Shown one piece after another: positions 35,196 to 46,749 of a stretch of DNA of 64,000 nucleotides. The position numbers were made by a program, and so were the translations under genes. This DNA is from Puccinia triticina. Its lineage: Eukaryota > Basidiomycota > Pucciniomycetes > Pucciniales > Pucciniaceae. The first letter of the stretch is position 1. The number at the start of each line of letters is the position of its first letter. Under the pieces are notes generated by a model that was not told the DNA's origin, did no database searches, and saw only the letters and a list, made by a program, of their open reading frames with translations. The stretch covers positions 7,361,501 through 7,425,500 of the forward strand of contig NC_070559.1 of the NCBI RefSeq assembly GCF_026914185.1. The letters run 5' to 3'.

Positions 35196-35889
35196 TGTCA
35201 GGGCGCGTCTCTAAAGTGGCAACGCCCTGAATAGAACAGAACAAAGGGTGAGTTCCTAAAGAGGAAAACACGCTCAACTCAACCGCGGAGCGGGAGGAGA
35301 AAGCCGCGCCTCCGGTGGAGGGGCTGGTAGAGCTGAGTCTTACCTGAACCTGAGAAGGTTCGTAAAAGAAAATCTAGCTTACCGGGTACGGTAGCGAGTG
35401 GGAAGAAGCAGAAGGTAGGGAGAGCGGGTAACGGCAGAGGGAGCGGTGGTAGCGGAAGAGACGGCAAAAGCGGAGGTGAGGAAGGCGGGAGGAGAACAAG
35501 TTTGAAGGTGTAAAAGGAAGTGAGATCTAGCTAGATAAAAGCCCCGGTCGTTTTGTATCAAACAAGAATGACGGGCGTTGTAATCTAAAATAATAATCTG
35601 TGGAACCTCCTCTTGCGCGGAGATTCCTGATCTTTTATAGCCTAGGAGGCCAGGAACTCAGGCGTTCCGTGTCCTCACGGTATTCCTGTTTGAGAACAAT
35701 CCACGCGTGAGTATTCGTGTGGATTGTGCTCAGTTGAGTACAACAACTGGGGAAACTTCACCCAAGTCTGACAACCAACTAAACAGGAATTCTCATGCAA
35801 GTGAATCCTGTTTATTTACGCGCTTCCGCTTCTTCTGCGGTGCTTGCTACGTCAGTGTTGGCGCTGTCTGGACTAGCCGACGGCTGACA
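35196..35889. mobile_element. Solo LTR, 694 bp
   Basis: Starts TGTCAGGGCG and ends GGCTGACA (TG...CA), with a 5-bp duplication TTCCC at 35191-35195 and 35890-35894. No internal retrotransposon genes are present. It is inserted in the right arm of the 33963-36309 foldback element. Confidence 0.88.
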
Positions 35890-36317
35890 TTCCCACTTTA
35901 AAAGTTTGGTGCACTTTGGGGCAATGTATCTAAGGCTTTGGTGGATTTCATTATTAGGAAATCAGCCCAATTTGACCACCAACCGCACATGCCTATTATG
36001 GGGTGTGATAATGCCGTGAAGCTCGTCATATGCTTTTAAGAGGGTATTCTGCCCACTGTAAAATTTTTAGGGGGTTTGGGTGCCCCACTGAGGAGATATG
36101 AATTTATTTGTTTATTTGTGGAATTTTTGTAAAAATAAGTTTTTGACTCCCATTCTCAAGGGAGGAATTAATTTTCCGACTCCCAAAATCCGCGCGGGTC
36201 AACTTTTGGTCCCGCGGACCGGGGGGGGACGCCGTGACCCGGTCCGTGCGACGTAAAGGCCATTTGGGAGTCGATAATTTAATTTCTGGGAGTCGATTTT
36301 TCAACTCCCTTTAGATT

Positions 36318-37238
36318 TTTGGGGTTAAAAGATGCGCTCCAGCGCTCCCATATTGCAATACCAGACAAGAATCGTAAACGTTGGTGCGCCCACACAGCCG
36401 GGCAAGTGCCACGACAATGCTAGCGTGTACAAGCAAAAAACCCGCCACAAGAATTTTCGTCCGCCGGAAGGAAACGTGATCAGGAGTAAAGCCTGGTCAA
36501 CAAGTGTGTGTGCTGTCTAGCAACTTCAAGCCATCACTGTAATAAGGAACCGACGGCTTGGTTGCCTACACCACAAGAGCAATTTCGGCTCCCTCGGACC
36601 GACAACCCGACGCCAAAGGGGCACACGTTGGGCTACCGTCTGAATACAGGGCAGTCCGTCGTCAGGCTCTCGCAACGGTCAGTCCCCCGTACTTCTTTGG
36701 TCAAGATGTACGGCGGAGCCACCGCCGGTCTGCCGGCCTGTTGCCGGCAGGACACTCGGTGGCTTGACCTGGGTCAATCCGTCGCCCGTCTGCCGGTCTG
36801 ATAACGGGCGGACTGTTGCTGGCTCGACCCACGCCGGGCTGACTGTCAGCCTGCCTGTTAGCCGCCCACTCCCGCACCCGTCAGACTGCCGCCAGGTATT
36901 TCCCTGGCGTTTGACGGTTGCCCGCGGGGTAACCAACGCCCCAGAGTGTTGGCAGCCCGACATCCTCACAGGCTGTCGGCCAGCTGCCCAGCATGTGAAC
37001 TGGCAGCCCGACCGTAAGATTTCTGAGTCCTCACGGCGAACGCTGGGGCTGGGTCTTTGTGTTATGACATAGGTGCTTGTATTTGGTATTAGCATATCTC
37101 ATTTTATGTTTGTAGTGTATTTTCTATCTTCTCTAAAAGCCTCCTCCCCGGGATGCCGGTGAACTCTCTTTTCCTCACTCTTCTGTTTCTTTATCACCGA
37201 CATCCCAGGTTTGTTCTAGTTCTTTTTATCATTGCCAT
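36318..37238. other. GC-rich unassigned region, possible LTR fragment
   Basis: No gene is supported. Repeated GTCTGCCGG, CGGGCTG and GCAGCCCGAC words occur at 36700-37020. The phrase tcttctgtttctttatcaccgacatcccag at about 37178 recurs just after the T7C array at about 37625. This pattern would fit a retrotransposon leader but no LTR boundaries could be proved. Confidence 0.4.
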
Positions 37239-37583
37239 ATTTTTTTCTTTTTTTCTTTTTTTCTTTTTTTCTTTTTTTCTTTTTTTCTTTTTTTCTTTTT
37301 TTCTTTTTTTCTTTTTTTCTTTTTTTCTTTTTTTCTTTTTTTCTTTTTTTCTTTTTTTCTTTTTTTCTTTTTTTCTTTTTTTCTTTTTTTCTTTTTTTCT
37401 TTTTTTCTTTTTTTCTTTTTTTCTTTTTTTCTTTTTTTCTTTTTTTCTTTTTTTCTTTTTTTCTTTTTTTCTTTTTTTCTTTTTTTCTTTTTTTCTTTTT
37501 TTCTTTTTTTCTTTTTTTCTTTTTTTCTTTTTTTCTTTTTTTCTTTTTTTCTTTTTTTCTTTTTTTCTTTTTTTCTTTTTTTC
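37239..37583. repeat. Octamer microsatellite (T7C)n, about 43 copies
   Basis: An uninterrupted run of ctttttt-t units of 8 bp spans about 345 bp, and one strand is pure pyrimidine. Long open frames on both strands are an artefact of the repeat (period 8 codons), not genes. Confidence 0.97.
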
Positions 37584-37973
37584 TCTTCTTCTTTCCTTTC
37601 CAATTTCCGTTAGAAATTAATACTCTTCTGTTTCTTTATCACCGACATCCCAGTTGGAGCATAACACTTTGTTGGTCGGCCACAGGAACACTGAACCGCG
37701 CAGAATTACCCCAGCTTCCCAATCTGTTTCCATTCTGACGTCATGAACAATCACGATCCGGATTCACAAGATAACAAATCAGCTTCTCAATCCGAGCCCC
37801 TCACCCTTTTCACCATGCCCGCTGGTGAGAGGTACCCAATTGTGCACATAGAGTACAATCTCCGGGTTGAGCATCACATTCTATCCCCCACTGGCTCATC
37901 TCCGACGGTGTTTTTCCGACAATTATGAACGTATTGATTTGGGAGACACCGAAGCCACAGCCATTCCACCTTG

Positions 37974-38395
37974 CGAAGTGCCGTTCCAGCACATCTTGCT
38001 TCGATATTTCAAGCACTACGTGATGGATGCTATTGCCGCAACCCGGTCAGATATACCTCTCTTGGGCGTCTTGAAATCCGCAAAAGCTGCTGGGAAGCTC
38101 CAATGGCGTGGATACTGCGAATGGCCGGGAGGCCCACCTCTTGGAGCCAACACTTCTTTGGGAGGACCGTGCTCGAGGCCAGTTCCGCAAAGGCCTTAAA
38201 ATTTTGCCATGTTTCGAGGAGGTGGGCCTCCCGCCCACTGTCAGCCACTCCCAGTATCCGCGCCATTGGAGCTTCCCAGCAGCTTCTGCGGATTTCAAGA
38301 TGCGCAAGAGAGGTATATCTGACCGGGTTGCGGCAATAGCATCCATCACGTAGTGCTTGAAATATTGAAGCAAGATGTGCTGGAACGGCACTTCG
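37974..38395. repeat. Long inverted repeat, arms of about 170 bp, 78-bp loop
   Basis: The left arm 37974-38140 and right arm 38219-38395 are inverted copies with few differences. Both contain GCCGTTCCAGCACATC, ATGGATGCTATTGCCGC and AACCCGGTCAGATATACC in opposite orientation. Because of this the two strands show almost the same apparent peptide, which argues against a protein gene. It lies 0.8 kb downstream of the wc-1 stop codon. Confidence 0.9.
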
Positions 38396-39203
38396 AAGAA
38401 GGGCCCCGGAACGGATATGTAGCATGCCATTCATGACCGAGAAAGAGAGAGATGCACAAACCAGGCAATCAGCAAGAGAGAACAGCATGCTAATATGAGT
38501 AAATTCACTAATGGATCAGTACAGAAAGAGGCACAGACAACACAGAGAAAAAGATGATGCATGAAGAGGAGGCATGCAACCGAAAGCCGGTTTTGTGCTT
38601 GAAAGAAAAAAAAGGGAAGGAGGGCCGCGTATGAAAAACGATGTGTTAAAAATAGACATAAAGTGAAACAAAATGTCTAGCAAAGAAAGGAGAGAGTGTA
38701 TGCGTGGAAAAAATAGGTAACACGAAGGACTAGATCTGGCAGGCAGTTTTTCGGAGAAAGGCGCAGGAGCGCCGAGAGAGACCAACCACAAACAGACCGA
38801 GACAACCACACTTTTTCTTCCTCTCTTTTTTTTTGGAAACCCGAGACAAAGAATACAAATAGAAAGGGAAGTCAAGTCAATAATAATAACAATGTTTTGT
38901 TCTTCTTTTGTTTTTGTATGTGTGCGTAACTATTTATGTTAAAGTCTTTGTAAAGAAGAGAACAAGCCGCCAATAATTTAATATTCTTTTCGCGGGATTT
39001 GAAGTAGTAGCAGTAATAGTAGTAGTAAAGGAGGATAAGTTGGCCACACCGATCTACCCGATGGATAAATAGAAATAAATGAAAACAGGTCAAAGAAGTA
39101 CATATAATACATACATGTAATATATATAAATATATATAGGGGGATTTCGTATTATGTAAAACAAAAAATACAAAATTACTCGGTTTTGGTAGGTGGGTTG
39201 ATG
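38396..39203. other. 3' flank of wc-1
   Basis: Purine-rich, AT-rich sequence without a gene; contains tagtag and tatata runs near 39010-39140. It probably includes the wc-1 3' untranslated region. Confidence 0.5.
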
Positions 39204-42200
39204 TCAGTACATGAGAACGAGCCCGATCCGGAAGTGCTGAAGAAGAGAGTCATGGAGGGGTGAGCTTGAGAAGAGCACAAGAGTGGAAAGAGAAAGAGAG
39301 AGCAGAAGAGACGTACGGAAGAAGACTAGCGGGGCCAGCTCTGTTATCGAATGCGAACGAGGAGGGGGCCGAAGGATTGCGTTGGACAGCCAGGCCACTG
39401 CCAGGAGGGGATGCGTCCTCGGGGACGGGGCCGGAGGGGATGAAGGAGGTCGAGTGGAGGCGGAGGCGGGAAGGGTAAGGGTTAGAGATCGCGCTGCGGG
39501 CGGCATGCATGGCCTTGGCCGTCCTGGCACATCCCAGGGGCTCATTAGTGACCGGGCCGGCGACGGAAGAGGCGGCGATATGGTGGGACAAGCCGCGCTG
39601 GGAAAGCTCGGAGCGGAGCTTCAGGTTCTTGCGCTTCAACTGGCTGAACTCGTAGCTGTAAAGAGAGAATGAGAAGCGGGTCAATCAAAGATTCGAACAG
39701 GACCACAAATGGGCTGTAGGACGTACTTCCAAGGCGTTGTCTTCGTCGTTGCCAGTGGGCTGAAGAGGTTGTCATCCGAGGGTGCGTCGGTGGTTTCACC
39801 GGAAAGTTTGGTGGGTGGAAGAGGATCGGCACACAGTACAGCCGAGGTCGAGTTGAATAGCCGGGTACTGGGCTTGGCAGGATTGTCCTGGCCCTCTGAG
39901 GCCCGTCTGGCAGCTGACGATGATACATTCTGGGCCGCGGGAAGGCTGGCGGGCCGTTGGACAGCCGAGCTGAGAGCGTTTGTTTGGCAGAAGATGGTTC
40001 GTGGGGGGTTGGTGAGCTTGGAAGCGGGCAGGGGCAAGCCACAGGCCAGGGGACCACTCGAATAGTGGGGCGGGTAGAAGTGGCTGACGACCGAGACGAG
40101 TGGACCGTTGCGAACCTGGAGGGAATACACCAGGGTGACCACCTCGTTTCCTTCGTAGGCCGACCGGATCGCATTGATGAGCAAGCCGCGCTGCTCGGGC
40201 GCACACATCTGGGCCAAGGATTTGCCGACCATCTGCCCGGATTCGTAGAAAAGGACCTCTCGAACGGGTGAAGTCGCAAACAGGCATAATCCGTCTAGAG
40301 ATAGCTTCATCCAAAACTCATTGGCTCCTAGACCGCCAGCCGACCGAATCGCTTGCCATGAGAGTGGGCCAATCGTCCTGGGCCGACCAACAACCACTAT
40401 ATACTTTCGACCTTTCCCAACTTCAACGTGCAACTGGCCTTGGGATTCCATCCAGAAAATTTCACCTTGACGGTCTACGGCACGGAAGACTAAGTCAATA
40501 GGTGTGTGGGAGGTGTTGCCGATCAATTTGAGTTGACGTAGTATGCCGGTCAAATCGCTTGGGTGACAAATTTTAGAAATGTTCTGATTGACCAATTCCT
40601 CTTCGTCATAGCCGACCATCTCTTTACAAGACGGGGACACATAGAACAGGGTACCTTTGAGAGAGATGGCGAGAATCAAATCACGACTCTATTTTCGTTA
40701 CAACAAACCAATTCAAAGAGTTCAATATTCCATTTTGGGCGAGGGAATAGGGCCTAAAACCTAACTGACCTCTTGCAAAACGGTCTGATAATAGCCAGAT
40801 GTATCTGCCCATTCGGTGATCGCACATTGAGTCGGTGCGGACGAGGAAGGCGAGATGGGCTCGACTGCTTGCTGTTGGGCTGCGGATTTCTGGGAGGTTG
40901 CGGCTTCTATCGTATTGGATGCACAGATCTGCTTGGCCTGAAGTAGATTGGGCCGTGTTTTAGGACTGGGAGGAATACCTAGTCCATCTGTAAATTTGGT
41001 CAAATGATGAGCAAACATGGAACCGTGATAGTCTTTGTCAAGATGAGTTTCAAACATGTGGGGAAGGCTACCCACTTGTGAGAGCAACGATATCAGCCTG
41101 AAAGCCAACAAAGTGACTGATTTCAGAGGAGTTCCAGGCGATGGGGATGACAGTGACGAGATTGATGAACGCTTTGCCGTCCTTGCGGTAGTTGACGATA
41201 GACGATTGGATCTCGCGACCGGCTTGGATGTGGTCGCGAATCTGGAGGGTGGCGCGACAGTTGACGGCTTGATCTCGCGGTCTCTTGACAGCGTTTGGGT
41301 TGAAAGGTTTCTGCAAGAACCTACAGTTCTGGCCGATGATCTCATCGGTCTGATAGCCAGTGAGCAGACTGAAGCTGGGTGTGGCAAAGATGATGGGTAG
41401 GTCGTTCTGTCTGGCGTCTACGACCACCAGGGCAGCCGAGGTATCGACGGCTCCGATCTTCACTTTGGGGTCTGGTCGATCGACCACCCTGGCCAAGGCG
41501 CCAACCAGGTCAAAGCCCGATTGAGAGTATGGATTCTCTGGTGGTTTGAAATGCTGAGAGAATCCAAGCTGTCTGGGGTCGGGCGTGTGAGACTTGGATC
41601 GAAGGGCTAAGTCGTAAGTGGAGACAAGTTCTTCGATGTTAGCCTCGGATGGATGTCTGGAGGATGAGGTGGTAGGCGGGGTGATTGCGGATGAGCCAGC
41701 GAAGCTATTCAGACTGTTTGATGATGATGATTTGCTGTTAGATTGAGATGGATTTGAGTCGGTTGCCGTTGGCAGGGGATGGTTAGTGGTTGGTTGTAAA
41801 TGTGATTGAGGGTTGTTGGAGTTCGTTGCTGCTGCTGTGGTATTTGTAGTAGTAGCAGTTGATGGTGGTGGTGGTGGTGGTGGTGGTGGTGGTGGTGGTG
41901 GTAGTGGGTAGGGTGAGTCGATTGAGACGGATTGAAGTGATTTGTCTGAATAGGGAGAAGTGAGCATCGGTTCGGCGTACGAGGGGCCGTCGAGTGAGAG
42001 TTGGTTGGACGGGTTCTTTGCGAATGAGGGCATGATAAACATGAGTTGATCGGGTGAGTTGTTGAGTGCGTAAGGGTCTGAGGGGCGATGAGCGGGATCA
42101 TCAAATTCGTTGATAAAACGACCATTAGACTGAATCTGCTGCTGCTGCTGCTGTTGCTGCTGATGTTGGTGTTGGTGGCCGGGGGAGGTGGAGTGGGTGG

Positions 42201-42489
42201 ACTGATGGAAGGGGTGAGGGTAGCGATGCGGGTGTTGCTCCTCGGGGAAGTCGTGGTGGTGGGGGTTGAAGAATGCAGAGGAGAGGAATTTGGCGGATGA
42301 GGATGGCCGGGCTGAGAATGGGCTGGGTGAGGAGTGTCTGTGGTCCTGCTGGCTGGATGGGGAGTGGTGGGGATCGAAAGCTGGATGATGGTCGATGAGG
42401 TCAGCAAGCAGGCCCTCACTGTCAGACTGGGACTGCGTGAGTGGGTATTGGCAGAGGAACTCGATGAGTGAATGAGAGAATGCAGCCAT
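39204..42489 (-). CDS. wc-1: White collar 1-like LOV/PAS blue-light photoreceptor
   Basis: In fungi WC-1 binds flavin and, with WC-2, drives light-dependent transcription. Exons on the minus strand are 42489-41076, 40987-40770, 40688-39727, 39655-39317 and 39264-39204 (997 aa). If the last intron is not spliced, the frame ends at 39250 instead (999 aa). The N-terminus is His/Gln/Ser-rich, with about nine Gln and about fourteen Pro in runs. The LOV domain (about residues 345-470) has IGQNCRFLQ with the photoactive Cys near 389, IVNYRKDGKAFINL and HFVGFQADIV. PAS-B (FYVSPSCKEMVGYDEEEL) and PAS-C (ATSPVREVLFYESGQMVG) follow. YEFSQLKRKNLKLRSEL looks coiled-coil. There is no GATA zinc finger, as in other basidiomycete WC-1 proteins. 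The chosen ATG is the first before the conserved region. Confidence 0.93.
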
Positions 42490-42904
42490 GATGGAGGATG
42501 GATGCTGGTGCTGGTATTCGGAAAGGAGTGGGGTGGTTGTGGATGGATTAGTGGGATGGTCAACAGGAGAGGGAGGGAGGGAGGGAGGGAAGGGATATGG
42601 CGAGCGCAGATCGGCAGGCAGGCAGGCAGGCTGCGGCGAAGACCAAACTCAAAAACTCACTCTGGCCATCGTGCTCAAATCCAGCAGCACCCCGTTGGCG
42701 ATCACCAGCACGACTCGACTCACTCCTTGTTGTATTCGCCATCGCTCAGCTTCCAGGATACATATAACATTAAGCTTCAAACTCGATGGTAGCGCTCCAA
42801 GTATTTAAGTAAACAATTCTCGGTCGGGAAGCGATATTGCTGGCCTGGAATCAACTTCAACTCTGCATGCTCGTTAAGATGCTCAATCGCCCTCCAAAAA
42901 GACA
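42490..42904 (-). promoter_or_regulatory. wc-1 upstream region, truncated by a transposon
   Basis: Only about 415 bp separate the wc-1 start codon from the target duplication of KDZ element 2. A 60-codon upstream open frame starts at 42742 and ends at 42560 on the minus strand, with gtgagt-like and ccag splice motifs nearby; a 5' untranslated intron is possible. No specific factor site is claimed. Confidence 0.5.
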
Positions 42905-43199
42905 AATTACTGGACCTATGTAACATGTATGTAGACACTTAAGACCGCGTTCCAGAGATGTCTGGGAACGCGGGTCTTAAGTGCACTGTACACCCATTCT
43001 TTAGCATCCGTCCCGCCCACCCGACCGTCCCGCATCCCGCCCCGCCAAATCCCCCAGCTTCAGTTCGACTCCCCACACCGCTCGTACTTCAAACCCACAA
43101 CCTCACACAAGTACATACAAATACACAAGTACATACACATAGCACTTGAGACTCTTACGAAGAGACATTACCATTATTGCCCTTTTTGCAATATCCGAG

Positions 43200-44996
43200 A
43201 TGTATCACAACGACCAGCAGTCATCCCAACAGAACTACTACCAGTCCCAACAAATTCGTCGCGACTCATTTTCCAACCCATCAATCAACGATCCTCTCTT
43301 GGAAAGAAGTCTCTCCCAAGGATTCTCTCTCAGTCAAGCGCAGTCTCAAATCGGTCATTTCCCAAATCAGCCATTGGAACTCAACAACTTACCCGCCGAC
43401 CATTTTTACACAGGCACCGAATACAATTATGGGCACCCCATTCGTCTGAATCATCAGAGTCCTGTCGAGCAATTTCCTGGACGTACCCGTGGTTATACAT
43501 CATCGACTCGTGCGGCCATCCATCCGGCTTCTGGCATAATATACTCTGGTCCACTTGGAATTGTTAATAGCGCGTATTCTGGACCGCCCGAACCTGTAAA
43601 CGCGAGAAACCCGCCCAAAGAGCCGATAACAGCCGGGGCTACTGGCACCATTGCGGGCGAACCAGCAAGCAGCTCAAACCTAGCTAGCAGTGATTCTTCT
43701 CGTCCAATCTCCGACGGAATCCCCTCTCAATCCTTTGGCAGCTTAGGACGTACGATTTCCACGACCTCGGGGCAACCAGAAGCTTTGATTGAATCTAACT
43801 CCGCTCGGGCCATTGACACGCGTCCAGCTTCTACAAGCCAGCGCCCAGACTCTTCAGATTCAATCCGGCCAGTCCCACCGAGCTCTACTCAAGCCAGGTC
43901 TTCTAACAAAGACATCTATTCATTAGACCGTGTCCTTCCTGACCACATTGTAAAGCGATACGAAGGCAAATCATTGAGAGAGCTGCGTGAATTGCAGAAG
44001 ACTCACGTTGTCTATAAGCGACTTGACCAGACTATTAAGCACGAAGCCCAAGATCTTTACTTCAATTACCAGCGAAACCAGCACATGCTATTGTTAAAGC
44101 ACCAACGACCCTTCAAATAACTTACTACCTACCTTGGACAACGTTGATCTCGTGGAAAAAGTACCTGGCACAAGTTCCAGAATGATGATCCTGAAAAGGT
44201 TTATTCCAATGGTGGGTGCTCTTACGCTTGTACAATCAATCACAGTTGGCAAATTTTTGATGCTTATTTTCTCACTTTCTTTCTTCCTTCAGTTGAAAAT
44301 GACCTTGGTCAACGAAACAAAGACGCTTCGGAAGCATACAAGAACGCTGCTATTAACCAAAACACCAACAGTACAAACAATCCTCGATCTTTGAATACCA
44401 TGCATAACGACACCAATCCCAATCTCAATGAACGAGGGCTGTTTGAGAAAAAAATCAAATCGGCAAAGAAGCTCAACGCTGGGGTTCAAGCCTGGGCTAG
44501 TGACACACAGAAGAAAGTGAGAAGCACCTATAACTAAAATTTGGTTACGGGACACTGATATCAATTGCTTTCAAGATGAAAGAGATCAGTGATGCTCTCG
44601 GAATTGAAGGTTTTCTGGTTTTGGTTGGTCAGGATCACCAGAAACCATTCTTTTTTCAGGGCAAAAAAGCTTGCAAAGTACAACCACAAGGTTATTGTGG
44701 AAGATAATCCAGTAGGCCTTGTGGTTGAGCATTTCGAAAACATTCCAATCAAGTCAATTCAGCGCAACAAACTCTGGTTAATCTTGCGTGGTCTGAAAAA
44801 CAATTGGATAAAACTCGTTCCAATTTTGGCGGCGGGTCCTGGGGAGCCAACCAACGGGGTCAACAAGGTCTTGGGTCAAGATACAGGGGAGTCTCGAGAA
44901 AATGAAGAAAAAATCAGTGAATCTGACTCTGATTCAGACTCTAAGTCTGAATCTGAGTCAGAGTCCGAGTCCGAGTCCGAGTCCGAGTCTGATTAA
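43200..44996 (+). CDS. KDZ-associated accessory protein, element 2 copy, one frameshift
   Basis: Proposed exons: 43200-44092, 44162-44211, 44293-44516 and 44576-44996. The N-terminal 240 residues are Gln/Ser/Pro-rich (MYHNDQQSSQQNYYQSQQ). A helical part (RELRELQKTHVVYKRLDQ) follows, then a WHKFQNDDPEK ... DASEAYKNAAINQ block with the same spacing idea as the W-F / S-Y-A block of the element 1 accessory, FEKKIKSAKKLNAGVQAWAS, KEISDALGIEGFLVLVGQDHQ and a tail of Ser-Glu repeats. In exon 4 the frame shifts at a run of six A (44663-44668); five A would keep it open. That may be a real mutation, an assembly error or ribosomal slippage. No known function. Confidence 0.6.
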
Positions 44997-46749
44997 ATAC
45001 AATTTGTGTTAAATATGCAACTCTTAAATTTCATTAGTGCTCATACTCTTAAGTATTTATCTTTCTGAAAAAATTAAATGTCCAACATGGGAATTTCTAC
45101 TTGATTGTTCTCTTTGTCTCTGTTTTGTGGGTTCTCTTGCTTTTTTTGTTGTTTTTGTTCTGTGCCCCTTGGTCTATTTCCCTGAATCAACAACAATGAG
45201 CTCAAAAAAACTGATAAACTGTTCCGCACTTGACAAAAGAGTACAAAGTGTCTGCTGTACAGTGCCAAAAGTGAGCCGCTATGCTACAGGCCCTTAAGAC
45301 TTAGTGTAGCCGCGCTTACACCTGCCCTTTAGTTCTGTAGTGCTAGCGCACCAGTACTGCCGCTATGCTGGGTTACGCTACACTAGAACGCTTCTAGCAG
45401 CAAAAAGGCCAAAAAACTGCTATAAAGCGCTGTAAAACAGCGTAGTGGGAGCTTTTTTGCACCATGTGCGGGTAGCATGAGCGCTGGTCCCACACAATTG
45501 TGCTAACACTAACCTACAAGTTAGCCAAATTCTGCTACACTGCATTCTGCTACACTGCAGTTAGTAGCTGGCCCGCCATATACAGTACACGGTTGGGGTG
45601 CTTAACTTGGAGGTAGACTATGTGGTTCTATAGAACTTTACCAGTTGCAGTCTAATCTTATTGTTGTTTTCACTTCCCTTTGTGGACTCCAATGAGTACA
45701 CTGACATCTAGCTTCTTTGTATTTCTCTTGGGAAAGTTCCATCTGCCTTCAAATTTGTCCATGCCCTCACATATGAATAAAGGCCCCCTTTCTGCCTGAA
45801 ATGAAGCCCCATTGCAATTTCAGCTGATTTAATCATAAATATGAGCTGATGTCTCACAGCTTGCTGTATTTGCTGTGTATTCTGCAAAAATAGAGGTTCT
45901 GGTTTGGCCTGTGACATTTCAGAAAAGAACTGTGCTTCAGCTGGGGGTAGAAATTCTGATAGGGCTCAAAATCAAGCGTATAGCATTTTTATCCTATTAC
46001 TCACGCCAACAGAGAGGTTACAGGAAGAGGTTTGATAATTGAAGATTGCTGAAAAAAAATCCAAGCCCCCCCTGTATGAGCTTCCCGTAGTGAAAACTTA
46101 ATTAAAAACACTTAAAACCAAGCGGCTTTTTGTACAACACTTAAAACCAAGCGGCTTTTTGTATTTACAAAAAGAAATCAAATCATGAGTTTCTGGGAAG
46201 TGGTTTGGCTATTGATTTTTGAAGAAAGTGAAAAGTGAAACAAAGCTCACAATTGAGTGGCTTGCGTACTTTCCTAATCAATTCTGTAAACAATTAGAAT
46301 CCTGGAGGTAAATTGGCCAGTGATTGATTAAATCAATGCTATTCACTCCCAGGATCTGAGAGCTTTAAAAGCAAAAAAGCTCAAATTAAAGCATACTTTA
46401 TCAATCACCTCTGCAAACTGTGAGTTTCAGAAGAGGATTGGCTACTAATTGTTGATTGCAGTGATCATTTTCAAGTGGAAGGCTAATTGTTGATTGTAGT
46501 GATCATTTTCAAGTGGAAGTGATCCATTGAGTGCACATCCATGTACTCCAATTGAGGCATGGTGCATACTGACAACATATAAATTCAAAGGATTCTGTTT
46601 TTGTGAAAAAATCATCCTGACACTTTTTAACATAGTCATTGACATTTTCAGTGGTTTGGAAAATGTAGTCTACATATTTATGTACGTCCTCACCTCTTCT
46701 CCTCTTGAACATCTTTAAACTCGACAATCATCTCATCCCATTACCGAAG
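44997..46749. other. Spacer between the two genes of KDZ element 2
   Basis: No gene is seen. It holds a diverged GCTAC/TAGCG-rich segment at about 45262-45580 that resembles the CAACA family but lacks a clean end, a 29-bp tandem duplication (acacttaaaaccaagcgg) at about 46108-46165, and a 38-bp tandem duplication (gatcattttcaagtgg) at about 46443-46518. Confidence 0.55.

Larger units (their letters stand above)
33963..36309. mobile_element. Large foldback DNA element, 2.35 kb
   Basis: Ends GGGAGTAGAAAAATTGACTC and the near-inverse have an 8-bp duplication TTTAGATT (33955-33962 and 36310-36317). The inverted arms are several hundred bp, include GTCGATAATTTAATTTC-type and CGCGGACCGG blocks, and extend to the ccaccaaagcc region. 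The interior holds tandem repeats and no transposase. A solo LTR is inserted in the right arm. The 8-bp duplication would suit a hAT-type mover; this is inference. Confidence 0.82.

Noticed and set aside
37153..37738. Long open frames on both strands (Phe/Ser/Leu and Lys/Arg/Glu repeats)
   Set aside because: They are produced by the T7C octamer array, which has no stop in any of several frames; no family match or codon bias.
37743..37928. Possible retrotransposon Gag start (MNNHDPDSQDNKSASQ)
   Set aside because: Only 61 codons, no zinc knuckle or capsid motif, and no LTR boundaries could be shown; left as unassigned.
37867..38488. Possible protein gene with HILLRYFKHYVMDAIAATRSDIPLL on both strands
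   Set aside because: The same peptide appears on both strands because the DNA is an inverted repeat; no family recognised.
39545..40314. Several overlapping open frames in other frames over the wc-1 PAS region
   Set aside because: They are shadows of a GC-rich coding exon; only the frame with PAS motifs joins by proper splice sites to the LOV exon.
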